A stretch of DNA of 64,000 bases. Origin: Promineifilum sp. GTDB lineage: Bacteria; Chloroflexota; Anaerolineae; Promineifilales; Promineifilaceae. A program made the position numbers and the translations under genes. Below the pieces are notes generated by a model, which saw only the letters and a program-made list of their open reading frames with translations, ran no database searches and was not told where the DNA came from. The stretch lies in NCBI GenBank assembly GCA_017983515.1, contig JAGOBF010000015.1, positions 1-64,000 of the forward strand. Reading direction: 5' to 3'. Shown piece after piece: positions 1 to 7,707 of this stretch. Numbering within the stretch: the stretch's first letter is position 1; each line of letters starts with the position of its first letter.

Positions 1-1
1 G

Positions 2-91
2 TTTGGGCAGCATAACCTGACTATCCTGCGGGATGAGCTGGGGTTTTCAGCCGCGGAGATCGATGAATTGCGCAGCAGTGGCGTGATCTGA
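2..91 (+). CDS. CaiB/BaiF CoA-transferase, C-terminal end (partial)
   Basis: Only the last 29 codons are inside the window, in frame 2, ending at TGA 89-91. The residues read FGQHNLTILRDELGFSAAEI and then an ending in RSSGVI. This closely matches the usual carboxy-terminal end of family III (CaiB/BaiF) CoA-transferases, where a G-x-H-N motif is followed by a short helix (LG-s-x-x-E-I) and a G-V-I end. These enzymes move CoA between carboxylic acids. The body of the gene lies upstream of the window, so substrate and catalytic Asp cannot be judged. The next gene is convergent. Confidence 0.65.
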   Translation, partial: FGQHNLTILRDELGFSAAEIDELRSSGVI

Positions 92-152
92 GCGATTGAT
101 TGTGTTTGGGTGTCGCTCCTACCGTTGTGACAGTGACCACGACTATTATCAA

Positions 153-1409
153 CTAATCCGTCGGGGCTTCGGCCGCTCGTTCCCCCGCTGGTTCCAACTG
201 CGCCAGACCTTGCCCGGCGATCCGCCATAGCTCGATCGCGACCGGCACGGCCGCCACGGCCCACAACGCGTAGGCGATGCCGTGCAGTGTGGCGCTTAGC
301 GGCTCGACGAAGATGCTGGCCCACAGGAACACGCCGCCCAGGTTGGCCGCCACCAGGCTGATCCAACTGCCGCCCAGGCGCGGGGCCGGCTCTGCCAGAA
401 AAAAGCGCCGGAAGAAATAGGGCAGCATCGCGAAGCCGAACTGGAAAACCCAGCCGTAGACGAGCGCTTGCGGGGCATTGGCTTCGATCGTCGGCCCGGG
501 GATACCTTGAATGCCCAGCAAGATAAGCGGCGCGATGAGCACCGGCGCCGAAATCCAGATGTAGGCGGTGACCACGTGCCAGATGCCCGGCTGTCGCCAG
601 GCGCCCCGATCGCGCCACAGCGGGCGGATGACGTTCAGCATCAGCCATAGCGTGGCTATCTGGTGCATAATCAGTCCCGGCACTGTGAAAAACGTGGATT
701 TGAACCACGGCCCCAGCACCAGCCCCAGCGCGCCGAAAACCATCAACCAGAAAATGGGGTTTATCGAACGCGGCCAGGCCAGCGGCCGCCCGGCCCACCG
801 GGGATAGGTATCGACGATTAAACCGGCGAAGACCAGCGACATCAGCCCCCAGTTGTTGGCGTGAATGTGAGCTTCCAGCGGGACCGAGACGAATAGCCAT
901 TCACTCCAGCCGAACCACAATCCCGTGCCCAGAATGATGCCCAACAGAAAGAAGCTAAGTCCGGCCATATAGAAGCGACGGCCGGTGGGGTGGCCATCCA
1001 AGGCCTCCTGGCTGTCCAGGGCCGCGAGACGAGGCGTTTCGGTCGGCCGCAGCGACCGCAACTGTAGCATCAAGAGGACGGTAGCGATGAAGATCAGCGT
1101 GCCGCCGGTATAGATGAGGGCCTGATTGACGATGGGAATGCCGATCAGCAGGGTAAGCAGGCCCGCGTTAAGAGAGAGCCAGATGTCCCAGCGAAACGAC
1201 GGCCGCGGCCGGTGATAGCGAATGGCCGTCAGTAGCGGCATAACCCCGAATAATGCTTCGGTCATCGCGCCCAGGGTGATGAGATGGACACGCACCCAGC
1301 GCAAGCCATTGAACCAGGGGATCAGGTTCAGGCTGGTGAGAGACGTATCCACGGCGACGAGCACGGCCAAGACGACGAAGAGCGCCGACATTAGAAAGTA
1401 AAGATTCAT
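153..1409 (-). CDS. NnrS / cbb3-oxidase-subunit-I-like polytopic membrane protein
   Basis: This 418-residue protein is almost entirely hydrophobic, with about 12 membrane segments. Histidines sit inside or next to helices: H42 in RVHLITLG, an EAHIHANNWG motif near residue 180, and MHQIATLW near residue 250. This layout resembles the haem-copper-related NnrS family and stripped-down cbb3 subunit I-like proteins, which are linked to nitric oxide or oxygen metabolism. A CuB/haem ligand set cannot be assigned with certainty. A strong ribosome site (GGAGG) precedes the ATG. It is the last gene of a reverse-strand group (Crp regulator, PRC-barrel-like, cupin, this gene), which suggests a respiratory or NO-related role under that regulator. 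The function is inferred from fold and context only. Confidence 0.6.
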   Translation of the reverse strand: MNLYFLMSALFVVLAVLVAVDTSLTSLNLIPWFNGLRWVRVHLITLGAMTEALFGVMPLLTAIRYHRPRPSFRWDIWLSLNAGLLTLLIGIPIVNQALIYTGGTLIFIATVLLMLQLRSLRPTETPRLAALDSQEALDGHPTGRRFYMAGLSFFLLGIILGTGLWFGWSEWLFVSVPLEAHIHANNWGLMSLVFAGLIVDTYPRWAGRPLAWPRSINPIFWLMVFGALGLVLGPWFKSTFFTVPGLIMHQIATLWLMLNVIRPLWRDRGAWRQPGIWHVVTAYIWISAPVLIAPLILLGIQGIPGPTIEANAPQALVYGWVFQFGFAMLPYFFRRFFLAEPAPRLGGSWISLVAANLGGVFLWASIFVEPLSATLHGIAYALWAVAAVPVAIELWRIAGQGLAQLEPAGERAAEAPTD

Positions 1410-1439
1410 CGCGATTCCTCCGTTCGTTAGGGCGGCCGA

Positions 1440-1751
1440 TCAGGCGATCCGTACGGCCAGGAAGGCCAGACGCTCGATGGCCTCCAGACCGCGCACCGAA
1501 CCGGCGGGCATGATGAGGGTCGTGCCGGAACTGACGTCGTATGACTGCCCGTCGACCGACATCCGGCCGCTGCCCGCCAGAAAGTGGTACAGTGAAGCTC
1601 CTTCGGCGTGTGCGGGGATTTTCTGACCCGGTTCCAGGCCGGCCATCAGGATCTTGACCTTCTCGTCGGCCATCAGAATGCTGGGCTGCGGCCCGTTGAG
1701 GTTGTAGAGGATCTTTTCGTGCCAGTCGGGGAAATAATTTACCTGAGACAT
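1440..1751 (-). CDS. small cupin-domain protein
   Basis: The 103-residue protein is a single cupin barrel. The first conserved motif is loose (PGQKIPAHAEGASLYHFLAGSG) and the second contains the glycine-rich turn LIMPAGSVRGLEA. It keeps only some of the metal-ligand histidines, so metal binding is possible but not assured. It lies 30 bases upstream of the membrane protein gene and 36 bases downstream of the PRC-barrel-like gene, all on the same strand. AAGGAAT before the ATG is a plausible ribosome site. Small single-domain cupins like this often bind small ligands or act as accessory proteins; no specific reaction can be claimed. Confidence 0.7.
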   Translation of the reverse strand: MSQVNYFPDWHEKILYNLNGPQPSILMADEKVKILMAGLEPGQKIPAHAEGASLYHFLAGSGRMSVDGQSYDVSSGTTLIMPAGSVRGLEAIERLAFLAVRIA

Positions 1752-1787
1752 AGGATTCCTTGTTCCAAGTGCTTGATTGGGTTGGGT

Positions 1788-2099
1788 TTATTCGGGATCG
1801 TGACGAGGCAGCGACTTTAGATCGGCGGCGGCCAGGGTTAAACTGATACGCTCCTCGTCGACGGCCGCTATCAGTTCCGCGGCTACCAGCCGGTAATCGC
1901 CGGTCGGCGGTACGCGACTGAGCACCACATCTCTAATCTGCTTGCCCTCGGCCGCCAAAACGACGCCGGCGACCAGACCTACCGGCTCGCCGGTCTGGTC
2001 GATGACGGTCATGCCGCGCCGCACCTCGACCGATCCCATACGACCAACGATTTTGAGCCGTCGCGCAGTTCGGCCGGGGACAACCTGTCGATGGGTCAT
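1788..2099 (-). CDS. PRC-barrel-like small protein
   Basis: The 103-residue protein has a beta-rich core (MTVIDQTGEPVGLVAGVVLA) of the type seen in PRC-barrel domains: a D-x-x-G-x-x-V-G-x-V turn followed by a strand that would carry regulatory interactions. It is the first gene after the Crp/Fnr regulator on the same strand. A candidate FNR-type box (2128-2141) and a longer inverted repeat (2158-2184) lie just upstream. PRC-barrel proteins are adaptors in RNA processing and photosynthetic reaction centres. Here the role is unknown, and the call rests on the motif pattern only. Confidence 0.5.
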   Translation of the reverse strand: MTHRQVVPGRTARRLKIVGRMGSVEVRRGMTVIDQTGEPVGLVAGVVLAAEGKQIRDVVLSRVPPTGDYRLVAAELIAAVDEERISLTLAAADLKSLPRHDPE

Positions 2100-2127
2100 T
2101 GTTCAGGCCGAGCGTTTGGCCGGCAGG

Positions 2128-2141
2128 TTGACTGTGGTCAT
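2128..2141 (-). promoter_or_regulatory. candidate FNR/DNR-type operator
   Basis: The reverse strand reads ATGAC-CACA-GTCAA, a near match to the Crp/Fnr family pattern TTGAT-N4-ATCAA with four palindromic positions per half. It lies about 30 bases upstream of the PRC-barrel-like ATG and downstream of the gene for a Crp/Fnr regulator, so it could be that regulator's target. The distance to the start codon does not fit a textbook class II site unless the transcript is leaderless, so it is tentative. Confidence 0.3.
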
Positions 2142-2157
2142 GGGAGCGTCTCCCTTA

Positions 2158-2184
2158 TCTCGTGCAAAACTGTCGTGCATGAGA
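2158..2184. repeat. inverted repeat upstream of PRC/cupin/NnrS-like genes
   Basis: TCTCGTGCA and TGCATGAGA are separated by nine bases and match in eight of nine positions when one half is reversed. The dyad sits in the 140-base gap between the regulator gene and the PRC-barrel-like gene. It could be an operator or a short RNA hairpin; the spacing suits binding by a dimeric regulator. Confidence 0.3.
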
Positions 2185-2214
2185 AACAGGATAGCCGGGA
2201 AGCGAGCGTGAGTC

Positions 2215-2230
2215 GCCGACTTTTGTCGGC
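2215..2230 (-). terminator. short hairpin after the Crp/Fnr regulator gene
   Basis: GCCGAC and GTCGGC form a perfect six-base stem around four bases, ten bases after the regulator stop codon on the reverse strand. There is no clear uridine run after it, so termination would be weak or processing-linked. Confidence 0.3.
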
Positions 2231-2240
2231 TTGCGCCAAA

Positions 2241-2924
2241 TCAGGCGGCCAGGTCTTCGAGGGCGGGGCGGTTGAGAATGCGAATCTGCTGCCGGTCGAC
2301 GGTGATCAGGCCCTCGGCCTCCAGGCTGCGCAAGGAGCGCTGGATGACGTCGGGAACGGTGCCGAGGCGCGCGGCCAGCTCCGCCTGGGTGAACCAGCGC
2401 GGTCGCGGCATCACGTCGCTTGTGGCGCTCTCCAGCAGCAGGCGGGCTAGCCGTCCGGTGACCGGCCGCAGCGACAGATCGGTCACCAGGGAAACGAGAA
2501 ACAGCATCCGTTCGGCCATCTTCTCCATGACGCTCTGGCCGAAAGCCGGGTGTGCCTGCAACAAGCGGGCAAGGGCCTCGCGCCGGATGAGCCAGACGCC
2601 GGCCGGATCGAGGGCGATGGCCGTGGCCGGATTCGGTCGCCGGGTGAAGACGCCAATCTCGTTGAAAGTTTCGCCGGGTTCCAGTATCCGCAGCGTTTGT
2701 TCACGCCCGGCCGGCGAGACCTTAACGACCTTGACGTAGCCATAGTCGAGAAAGTAGAGGCCGGGCTGGGCCTCGCCCTCCAGAACGATCACCTCGCCCG
2801 CGCCGTACTCGCGCCATTGAGCCGAAGCTGCGATCTCGGTCATGATGGCATCGTCCAGCGTTTCAAAGAGCGGGACGCTGCGCAGTCGTTGGGCAACCTG
2901 ATGTTTCGCCAGAGGGGTGAGCAT
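2241..2924 (-). CDS. Crp/Fnr-family transcription regulator
   Basis: The 227-residue protein has an N-terminal cyclic-nucleotide-type sensor barrel (residues about 10-125, with VIVLEGEAQPGLYFLDYGYV and ETFNEIGVFTRRP) and a C-terminal winged helix (about 150-215, WFTQAELAARLGTVPDVIQR). No cluster of cysteines for an iron-sulfur centre is present, so it is not an oxygen sensor of the classic FNR kind. The DNR/NnrR-like or Crp-like groups fit better. The chosen ATG at 2924 is preceded by TATAAT with a seven-base gap, which points to a leaderless mRNA; the TTG one codon upstream is less likely. It precedes the PRC/cupin/NnrS-like group on the same strand and is the obvious candidate regulator for it. 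Confidence 0.85.
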   Translation of the reverse strand: MLTPLAKHQVAQRLRSVPLFETLDDAIMTEIAASAQWREYGAGEVIVLEGEAQPGLYFLDYGYVKVVKVSPAGREQTLRILEPGETFNEIGVFTRRPNPATAIALDPAGVWLIRREALARLLQAHPAFGQSVMEKMAERMLFLVSLVTDLSLRPVTGRLARLLLESATSDVMPRPRWFTQAELAARLGTVPDVIQRSLRSLEAEGLITVDRQQIRILNRPALEDLAA

Positions 2925-2931
2925 CAATCTA

Positions 2932-2937
2932 ATTATA
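2932..2937 (-). promoter_or_regulatory. -10 box of a leaderless promoter for the Crp/Fnr regulator
   Basis: The reverse strand has a perfect TATAAT followed by seven bases and the ATG. Transcription would begin at or next to the start codon, so no Shine-Dalgarno site is needed, and none is seen. Confidence 0.55.
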
Positions 2938-3112
2938 CGCGCAAGCCAGGCCGGGCGAACAGACTTCCCGACCCGTCTGTCTTTAGCTGCCCTGCGTCGC
3001 GTTCGGGATTATTTGAACGGGCCGCCCCGGTTGGCCGGTTCGGTTGGCAGTTTTGGGCGACGTCGCCGGGAAACAAAAACGGCCCGCCATTGGGCAGACC
3101 GCATGGGCGTAT

Positions 3113-3143
3113 TTCACGGATTCAACTGAGTTGAATCCGTGAA
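3113..3143. repeat. 31-base perfect palindrome
   Basis: Fifteen bases beginning TTCACGGATTCAACT are followed by one central G and their exact reverse complement. It lies 24 bases after the stop of the CBM48 gene (reverse strand), so it may stop transcription from that side, though no uridine run follows. The CACGGATT ends resemble the dispersed CCACGGAT repeat family seen elsewhere in the window. Confidence 0.6.
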
Positions 3144-3167
3144 CGCCGGAAAATCTGGGGATGATAC

Positions 3168-3461
3168 TTAATTGGCGCTGTAGGTCTCCACAACGCTGTT
3201 CGTCGTGCCGTGCTCGTTGGGCATGTAACCGTCGGCGTTGTCGTCGTTCACCCACTCGGCGTTGTTGACCAGATAGCGGTACTGATAGCGGCCGTTGGCC
3301 GGCAGGCGCAGCTTGGCCGCGAACGTGCCCTTGCTCTTCTTCATGGTCACCGGCTCCCAGCCGTTGGCCTCGCACACCAGCGTAACTTCTTTGGCATCGG
3401 CCGGTAGTTCGAAGGTGACTTCGTACTCGTCCTTGGCCTTCACATATTTTTTCTTCAACAT
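3168..3461 (-). CDS. isolated CBM48 / isoamylase early-set domain protein
   Basis: The 97-residue protein is a stand-alone glycogen-binding-like immunoglobulin fold. It starts with a beta strand (EYEVTFELPADAKEVTLVCE), then shows NGWEPVTMKK and the typical ANGRYQYRYLVNNAEWVNDD segment, which is the W-x-x-D/N signature of CBM48 and E-set domains. Such short proteins are common in Chloroflexota and are thought to bind alpha-glucans or act in carbohydrate or energy sensing, with no proven role. AAGGAG sits eight bases before the ATG. A clear sigma-70-like promoter 100 bases upstream gives a leader of about 90 bases with a hairpin at 3525-3541. It is monocistronic. Confidence 0.85.
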   Translation of the reverse strand: MLKKKYVKAKDEYEVTFELPADAKEVTLVCEANGWEPVTMKKSKGTFAAKLRLPANGRYQYRYLVNNAEWVNDDNADGYMPNEHGTTNSVVETYSAN

Positions 3462-3557
3462 AGCATTATCTCCTTCAGATAAGGTAGTGTGTTTCCTTTC
3501 AATTTTGGTAAATATTCGGGATTGACCGGGCTCGGCCCGGTATTGAAACCTGTTAAA

Positions 3558-3585
3558 ATTATAGAGGCAGGCCGGTGGGTGTCAA
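3558..3585 (-). promoter_or_regulatory. sigma-70-like promoter for the CBM48 gene
   Basis: The reverse strand has TTGACA (3585-3580), a 16-base spacer and TATAAT (3563-3558), an almost perfect housekeeping promoter. The predicted leader of about 90 bases contains a seven-base-pair hairpin (ACCGGGC and GCCCGGT, 3525-3541) before the ribosome site. The strength of this promoter suggests an abundant product. Confidence 0.7.
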
Positions 3586-3737
3586 TGCGCCGGGCGGCGA
3601 TCGGGCAACCTTTAGGCGGTTTCCTCAGCAAATTATCACCCTGTCAGGCTGAAAGCGCGGCCGGATGCCGAGAAATCGTGTCTTCGGGCGGGACGCGGGC
3701 CGGGGATGGCCTTGTTCCAGCCGGCCACGTCCGGTGT

Positions 3738-5984
3738 CTATTCGGGCCAGTAGAAGGGTGACGTGCCTCCCGGCCGAGGGCCACTATGGAAGCCGTTGGG
3801 CACACAGCGAACGGCCCGCACGTTGACCAGCGACTCGATCTGATGCAGGATGCGCACCATCTGTCGCGGGCTGCTCACGTCGAGTTCCATCTCGATGTAG
3901 AGTTCGCTGTTCATATCCTGGCGGAAGGTGCAGATATGGCGGATGTTGACGTCTCGGGTCTCCATGAGTTCCGTCATCTCGTAGAGCAGGCCGGGCCGGT
4001 CGTAGACGTCGACATGGATGGGGACGATTCGGGCCACGCGTTTGTCGGCTTCGCCCCAGCCCAGCCGGAGCAGGCGCGAGTTAAGCTCCGGGCGGTCGCG
4101 GTCGGCGTTGAGGGTGCGGCAGCCATCGCGATGGATGGTCAGGACGCCGTCGCGGCGCAGATAGCCCACGATGGGATCGCGCGGCCGCGGGTCGCACGTG
4201 CCGCACAGGTGCAGCCGGCTGTTGTTGGCGTCGGTGATGATGTAGGTTGAGCCGTCGGCCGCGGCCACCACGTTACCCTTCGACAGGGCCGGGCCGTCGT
4301 TCCAGCGATCGGACATGATGCGCGTCGACAGCACCGTGGGCAGCAGTTCGGCCCGGCCGAGATTGTAATAGAGTTCCCGGGCATCCTCATAATCGAACAG
4401 CGTCGCGATGTGTTCGTGGGATAGATCCGCCAGCCCCAACATCGTCAACTCATGGTGCAGGATGTCCCGGCCCTGCTGAATGGCCTGCGTCGTCGATAGT
4501 TTGCGGAACCAGCGCCGCGCGTAGGAACGGGCGGTGTGGGTCGTAATATAACCCAGGTCCTCATCCAGCCAGGCCCGCCGCGGCTGGACGCGCACGTTCT
4601 TGATGATGCGCACCTGATCGCCGGTTTTCAGCGGCTTGTTGAGCGGGAACGGCAAATCGTTCACCAGGGCCTCGCGACACTGGTTGCCCAGGGCGGTGTG
4701 GACTTTATAGGCAAAGTCGAGCGGCGTGCTGCCCTGGGGCAATTCAAACGGGTCGCCGTCCTTGGAGTAGACCCGAATTTGCTCGCTCAATACGTCTACG
4801 ACGGCGGTGCGTGCACCTTCAACCGGGTTCTGCGGCTCCACGCCGATGCTCTGCGAGATGTTGGCGAAGAACTCTTCCACGCGCGCGGCCAGGCCGGCCG
4901 ACCACAGCGGGGTGCTGGCATAATACCACTTGGCCAGCACCCCCATTTGGGCGATGCGATCCATATCCACGGTGCGCAGGCGTACTTTGAGGGGTTGGCC
5001 GTTGGTGTGGACCAGTGTCGTGTGCAGGGACTGGTAGAGATTCTCGCGCCGGACGGAAATGTAGTCGTCGAAGCGGTGGGGAACGACCGGCCATAGCTGG
5101 TGCAAATGGCCCAGGGCGGTATAACAGTCGATGACGTCTTCCAGCAAGATAGTGACGCGCAGCATGCGGTCTACGCCCCGGTAGCCCTCGGCCAGTTTTT
5201 CAAGGTCTTTGTAGACGGTGTAGATGTTTTCCGGCGACATTTTGATTTCGGCCACCGGTAAATTATTTTGCTTCAGATAGTCATTGATCTGCGCGCGGAC
5301 GATCTCGAAGAGAGGCGCCTGGGCCCGCGCCAGCCGCTCCAGTTCGGCGCGAATGGATTCGTAGACGTAGGGTTGCAGGACTTGCAGGGAAAGCCCTTCC
5401 AGTTGGCTCTTGACTTCCCACATGCCCAGGCGGTAGGCCAGCGGGGCATAGACGGCCAGCGTCTCCTCGGCTTTGGCCTTCTGGCGATGGGGCGACATGC
5501 CGTGGATGGTGCGCATGTTGTGCAGCCGGTCGAACAGCTTGATGATGACCGTGCGCACGTCGGCCGTCATCGCCTGGAGCAACTTTTGCAGCGTCGCCTG
5601 CTGCAACTCGTCCTGCGAAAGCGTCCGCTTCTCCTTGGCCACCCCACGGGTGACTTCCTTTAACTTGGTGACGCCGTCGACCAGGCGGGCGACTTCCGGC
5701 CCAAACAATTCGCTGATCTCATGGATGGGGATGCCGATGTCCTCAGCGATGTCGTGGAGCAGGGCAGCGGAGATGGCCGCGGCGTCGAGCCGGTAACTGG
5801 CCAGATAGATGGCGACCGTCAGGGGGTGGGTGAAAAAAAGCTCGCCGGTTCGGCGGCGTTGGCTCCCGTGTTGCTGGCGAGCGAATTCGAGCGCCGCCAT
5901 GATCTGGAGACAATCGGCCTTGTCGAGATAGGCATTGGTAAGAGCAATCAGTTGCTCGGGCTGGGCAACGTGGCGATCAGGCAT
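3738..5984 (-). CDS. RelA/SpoT-family (p)ppGpp hydrolase with probable degenerate synthetase
   Basis: The 748-residue protein has the full Rel layout: HD hydrolase (about 30-180), synthetase-like domain (about 235-350), TGS (about 405-465), helical and zinc-finger-like segments (CGTCDPRPRDPIVGY), and a C-terminal ACT domain. Hydrolase residues are kept: FTHPL, LLHDIAED and KLFDRLHNMR. The synthetase is not canonical. The usual EVQIRT reads KVRLRT, losing the catalytic Glu; the KDYI lysine is Asp in FDDYI; and the Arg of the G-loop RxK is missing, although YQSLHT remains. This suggests a protein that mainly degrades (p)ppGpp, with synthesis done by another enzyme outside the window. It is monocistronic, and a TATAAT at 6074-6069 would give an approximately 80-base leader. 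Confidence 0.9.
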   Translation of the reverse strand: MPDRHVAQPEQLIALTNAYLDKADCLQIMAALEFARQQHGSQRRRTGELFFTHPLTVAIYLASYRLDAAAISAALLHDIAEDIGIPIHEISELFGPEVARLVDGVTKLKEVTRGVAKEKRTLSQDELQQATLQKLLQAMTADVRTVIIKLFDRLHNMRTIHGMSPHRQKAKAEETLAVYAPLAYRLGMWEVKSQLEGLSLQVLQPYVYESIRAELERLARAQAPLFEIVRAQINDYLKQNNLPVAEIKMSPENIYTVYKDLEKLAEGYRGVDRMLRVTILLEDVIDCYTALGHLHQLWPVVPHRFDDYISVRRENLYQSLHTTLVHTNGQPLKVRLRTVDMDRIAQMGVLAKWYYASTPLWSAGLAARVEEFFANISQSIGVEPQNPVEGARTAVVDVLSEQIRVYSKDGDPFELPQGSTPLDFAYKVHTALGNQCREALVNDLPFPLNKPLKTGDQVRIIKNVRVQPRRAWLDEDLGYITTHTARSYARRWFRKLSTTQAIQQGRDILHHELTMLGLADLSHEHIATLFDYEDARELYYNLGRAELLPTVLSTRIMSDRWNDGPALSKGNVVAAADGSTYIITDANNSRLHLCGTCDPRPRDPIVGYLRRDGVLTIHRDGCRTLNADRDRPELNSRLLRLGWGEADKRVARIVPIHVDVYDRPGLLYEMTELMETRDVNIRHICTFRQDMNSELYIEMELDVSSPRQMVRILHQIESLVNVRAVRCVPNGFHSGPRPGGTSPFYWPE

Positions 5985-6137
5985 ATGGTTATGTGATACC
6001 GCAGGAGAGCCCGGAGACGGCCGCTAGCGCGGAACGACGAAACGCAATCCCATAGGTATATCCGCCTGATTATAGCCAGTTAGGAAGCCAAACACTAGGA
6101 AATTGGCATGACCGACCCGATCAATATCCCTCAGGGG

Positions 6138-6869
6138 TTATTTCTTGAAGTTCACGAATCGGTAGCCAACGCCGCGCTCGGTCAGGATGTATTGAGGATT
6201 GGCCGGATCTTCTTCGATCTTTTTTCGCAGGTAATTGATGTAGAGGCGCAGGTAGTGGGTCTCGTCACGGTATTCGTAGCCCCAGACCTTGGCCAGCAGG
6301 GTGTCGTGGGGCACGACCCAGCCGGCATTCTGGATGAGGTGATTGAGCAGGCGGTACTCGGTCGGCCGCAGATCGATCCGTTCGCCGTTGACGATGACCT
6401 GGTGGCGGTTGAAGTCGATTGACAGGCGGTCGTCGATTTCCAGAACGGTGCGCGGCGGCGGCGCGGGCCAGTGGGCGCGCCGCAACACGGCCCCCACGCG
6501 GCTCGTCAGCACGCGCGGGCTGAACGGCTTGGTGATGTAGTCGTCGGCGCCCAGCCCCAGGCCCCGGGTAATGTCTTCTTCGTCGCTGCGCACGGTCAGC
6601 AGGATGACCGGCGTGGTCGATATTTCGCGCAGCAGGCGCAACGTCTCGAAGCCGTCCATCTCCGGCATCATGATATCCATGACGGCCAGGTCGGGGTTGA
6701 ACTGGCGAATCTGATCGAGGGCCTGGATGCCGTTTTCGGCCTCAATGACCTGATAGCCCTCCAGTTCCAGATTCATGCGGATGAAGCGACGCATGCGCAG
6801 TTCATCATCAACGATCAGGATCAGTTGGGGCGCTGTGGGTTGCAGGGTGGCGGGGATTTGTTCGACCAT
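6138..6869 (-). CDS. OmpR/PhoB-family response regulator
   Basis: The 243-residue protein has an N-terminal receiver domain (residues about 16-130) with acidic pocket VDDE (D21, D22), phospho-acceptor D65 in [12 protein letters not shown], and the conserved lysine in YITKPF. A winged-helix DNA-binding domain follows (about 145-240, [20 protein letters not shown], then [13 protein letters not shown] and GVGYRF). No histidine kinase gene is next to it. It is the last gene of the kinase/phosphatase/VWA/FHA operon, 37 bases after the small unknown gene. It may be phosphorylated by a distant histidine kinase or be a target of the Ser/Thr kinase; the latter is inference from context. Confidence 0.9.
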   Translation of the reverse strand: MVEQIPATLQPTAPQLILIVDDELRMRRFIRMNLELEGYQVIEAENGIQALDQIRQFNPDLAVMDIMMPEMDGFETLRLLREISTTPVILLTVRSDEEDITRGLGLGADDYITKPFSPRVLTSRVGAVLRRAHWPAPPPRTVLEIDDRLSIDFNRHQVIVNGERIDLRPTEYRLLNHLIQNAGWVVPHDTLLAKVWGYEYRDETHYLRLYINYLRKKIEEDPANPQYILTERGVGYRFVNFKK

Positions 6870-6906
6870 AATGGGAGCCGTTTCGGGCGGGCGGGCGGCC
6901 CGGCCG

Positions 6907-7149
6907 TTATTCGCGGACGAAGCTGATCACTTTCTCCAGTTCAGCGTCCGGCAGTAATTCAATATAACTGATGCGATGCCACGCGAAAAGCACCTGCTCG
7001 ACGTTGCTGTCGAGGAAAGCCACCGTGCGGCCGTCGCGTCGTCGTGGATTATGGACGGCGACGAACGAGGCCGCCGGATCGGGCAAGCCTTCCAGTTCAC
7101 CGATAATGGGATCTTCCTCGAGCAATTGAATGACGGCTGATAGTCGCAT
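6907..7149 (-). CDS. small conserved-looking protein of unknown function
   Basis: This 80-residue protein has no motif I recognise. It starts with an amphipathic helix ([21 protein letters not shown]), has a central stretch with [18 protein letters not shown], and ends in an acidic helix. It lies 18 bases after the FHA gene and 37 bases before the response regulator gene on the same strand, inside a tight signalling operon, which supports it being real. The mixed alpha/beta composition suggests a small soluble adaptor. No function is assigned. Confidence 0.6.
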   Translation of the reverse strand: MRLSAVIQLLEEDPIIGELEGLPDPAASFVAVHNPRRRDGRTVAFLDSNVEQVLFAWHRISYIELLPDAELEKVISFVRE

Positions 7150-7167
7150 GGCGCACCTGTATAGAGT

Positions 7168-7707
7168 TTAATCCGCGATCGAGAGTTGTACCAGTAATCC
7201 CCCCAGGCGAAGGTTGGCCTGGGGCGGGATCTGATAGGCGTATCCGGAGACCAGCCGCACGCCGTTGAGCCACGTGCCGTTACTGCTGTGCTGGTCGATG
7301 ATGACGTAGCCGCCCTCAACCCACCTGATGGTGGCGTGGCGGCGCGAGACGCCGCGCTCTTGCCCGCCATAGTCCGTCAGATCAAGCTCAGGGGCAAACC
7401 CGTCGTCGGGGTCGGCCCGGCCGATCTGGATAAGCGCGCTGCTGAGGGAGAAGGACGCGTCGTGGTGGGGCAGATGGACGTGGAGCGCGGGCATGGGCCG
7501 GACGGGCATGTCATTGGCTTCGGCCGCGGGCGGGGCGGCCGAAGGGGGATTGCTCGTCGGGCTGGGCCGAGGGCGGACGGGCCGGTTGGCGGCCGCCCGG
7601 GCGGCCGCCACGTGGGCCTGCGCCGCCGGGTGCACCGCCTCGCCACACATCTCGCAGAACAGCGTGCCCGGGTAATGCTCCGCGCCACAGGCCGGACAGT
7701 GATTCAT
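7168..7707 (-). CDS. zinc-ribbon plus FHA-domain protein
   Basis: The 179-residue protein begins with a zinc ribbon (CPACGAEHYPGTLFCEMCG, four cysteines in two CxxC pairs). A low-complexity Ala/Pro-rich linker (about residues 28-75) follows, then a C-terminal FHA domain with IQIGR, SRRHATIRW and HSSNGTWLNG, the residues that read phosphothreonine. FHA domains bind proteins phosphorylated by Ser/Thr kinases, and such a kinase and its PP2C phosphatase are encoded upstream in the same operon. Its start overlaps the VWA stop codon by four bases (ATGA), so the two proteins are probably translated together. Confidence 0.9.
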   Translation of the reverse strand: MNHCPACGAEHYPGTLFCEMCGEAVHPAAQAHVAAARAAANRPVRPRPSPTSNPPSAAPPAAEANDMPVRPMPALHVHLPHHDASFSLSSALIQIGRADPDDGFAPELDLTDYGGQERGVSRRHATIRWVEGGYVIIDQHSSNGTWLNGVRLVSGYAYQIPPQANLRLGGLLVQLSIAD

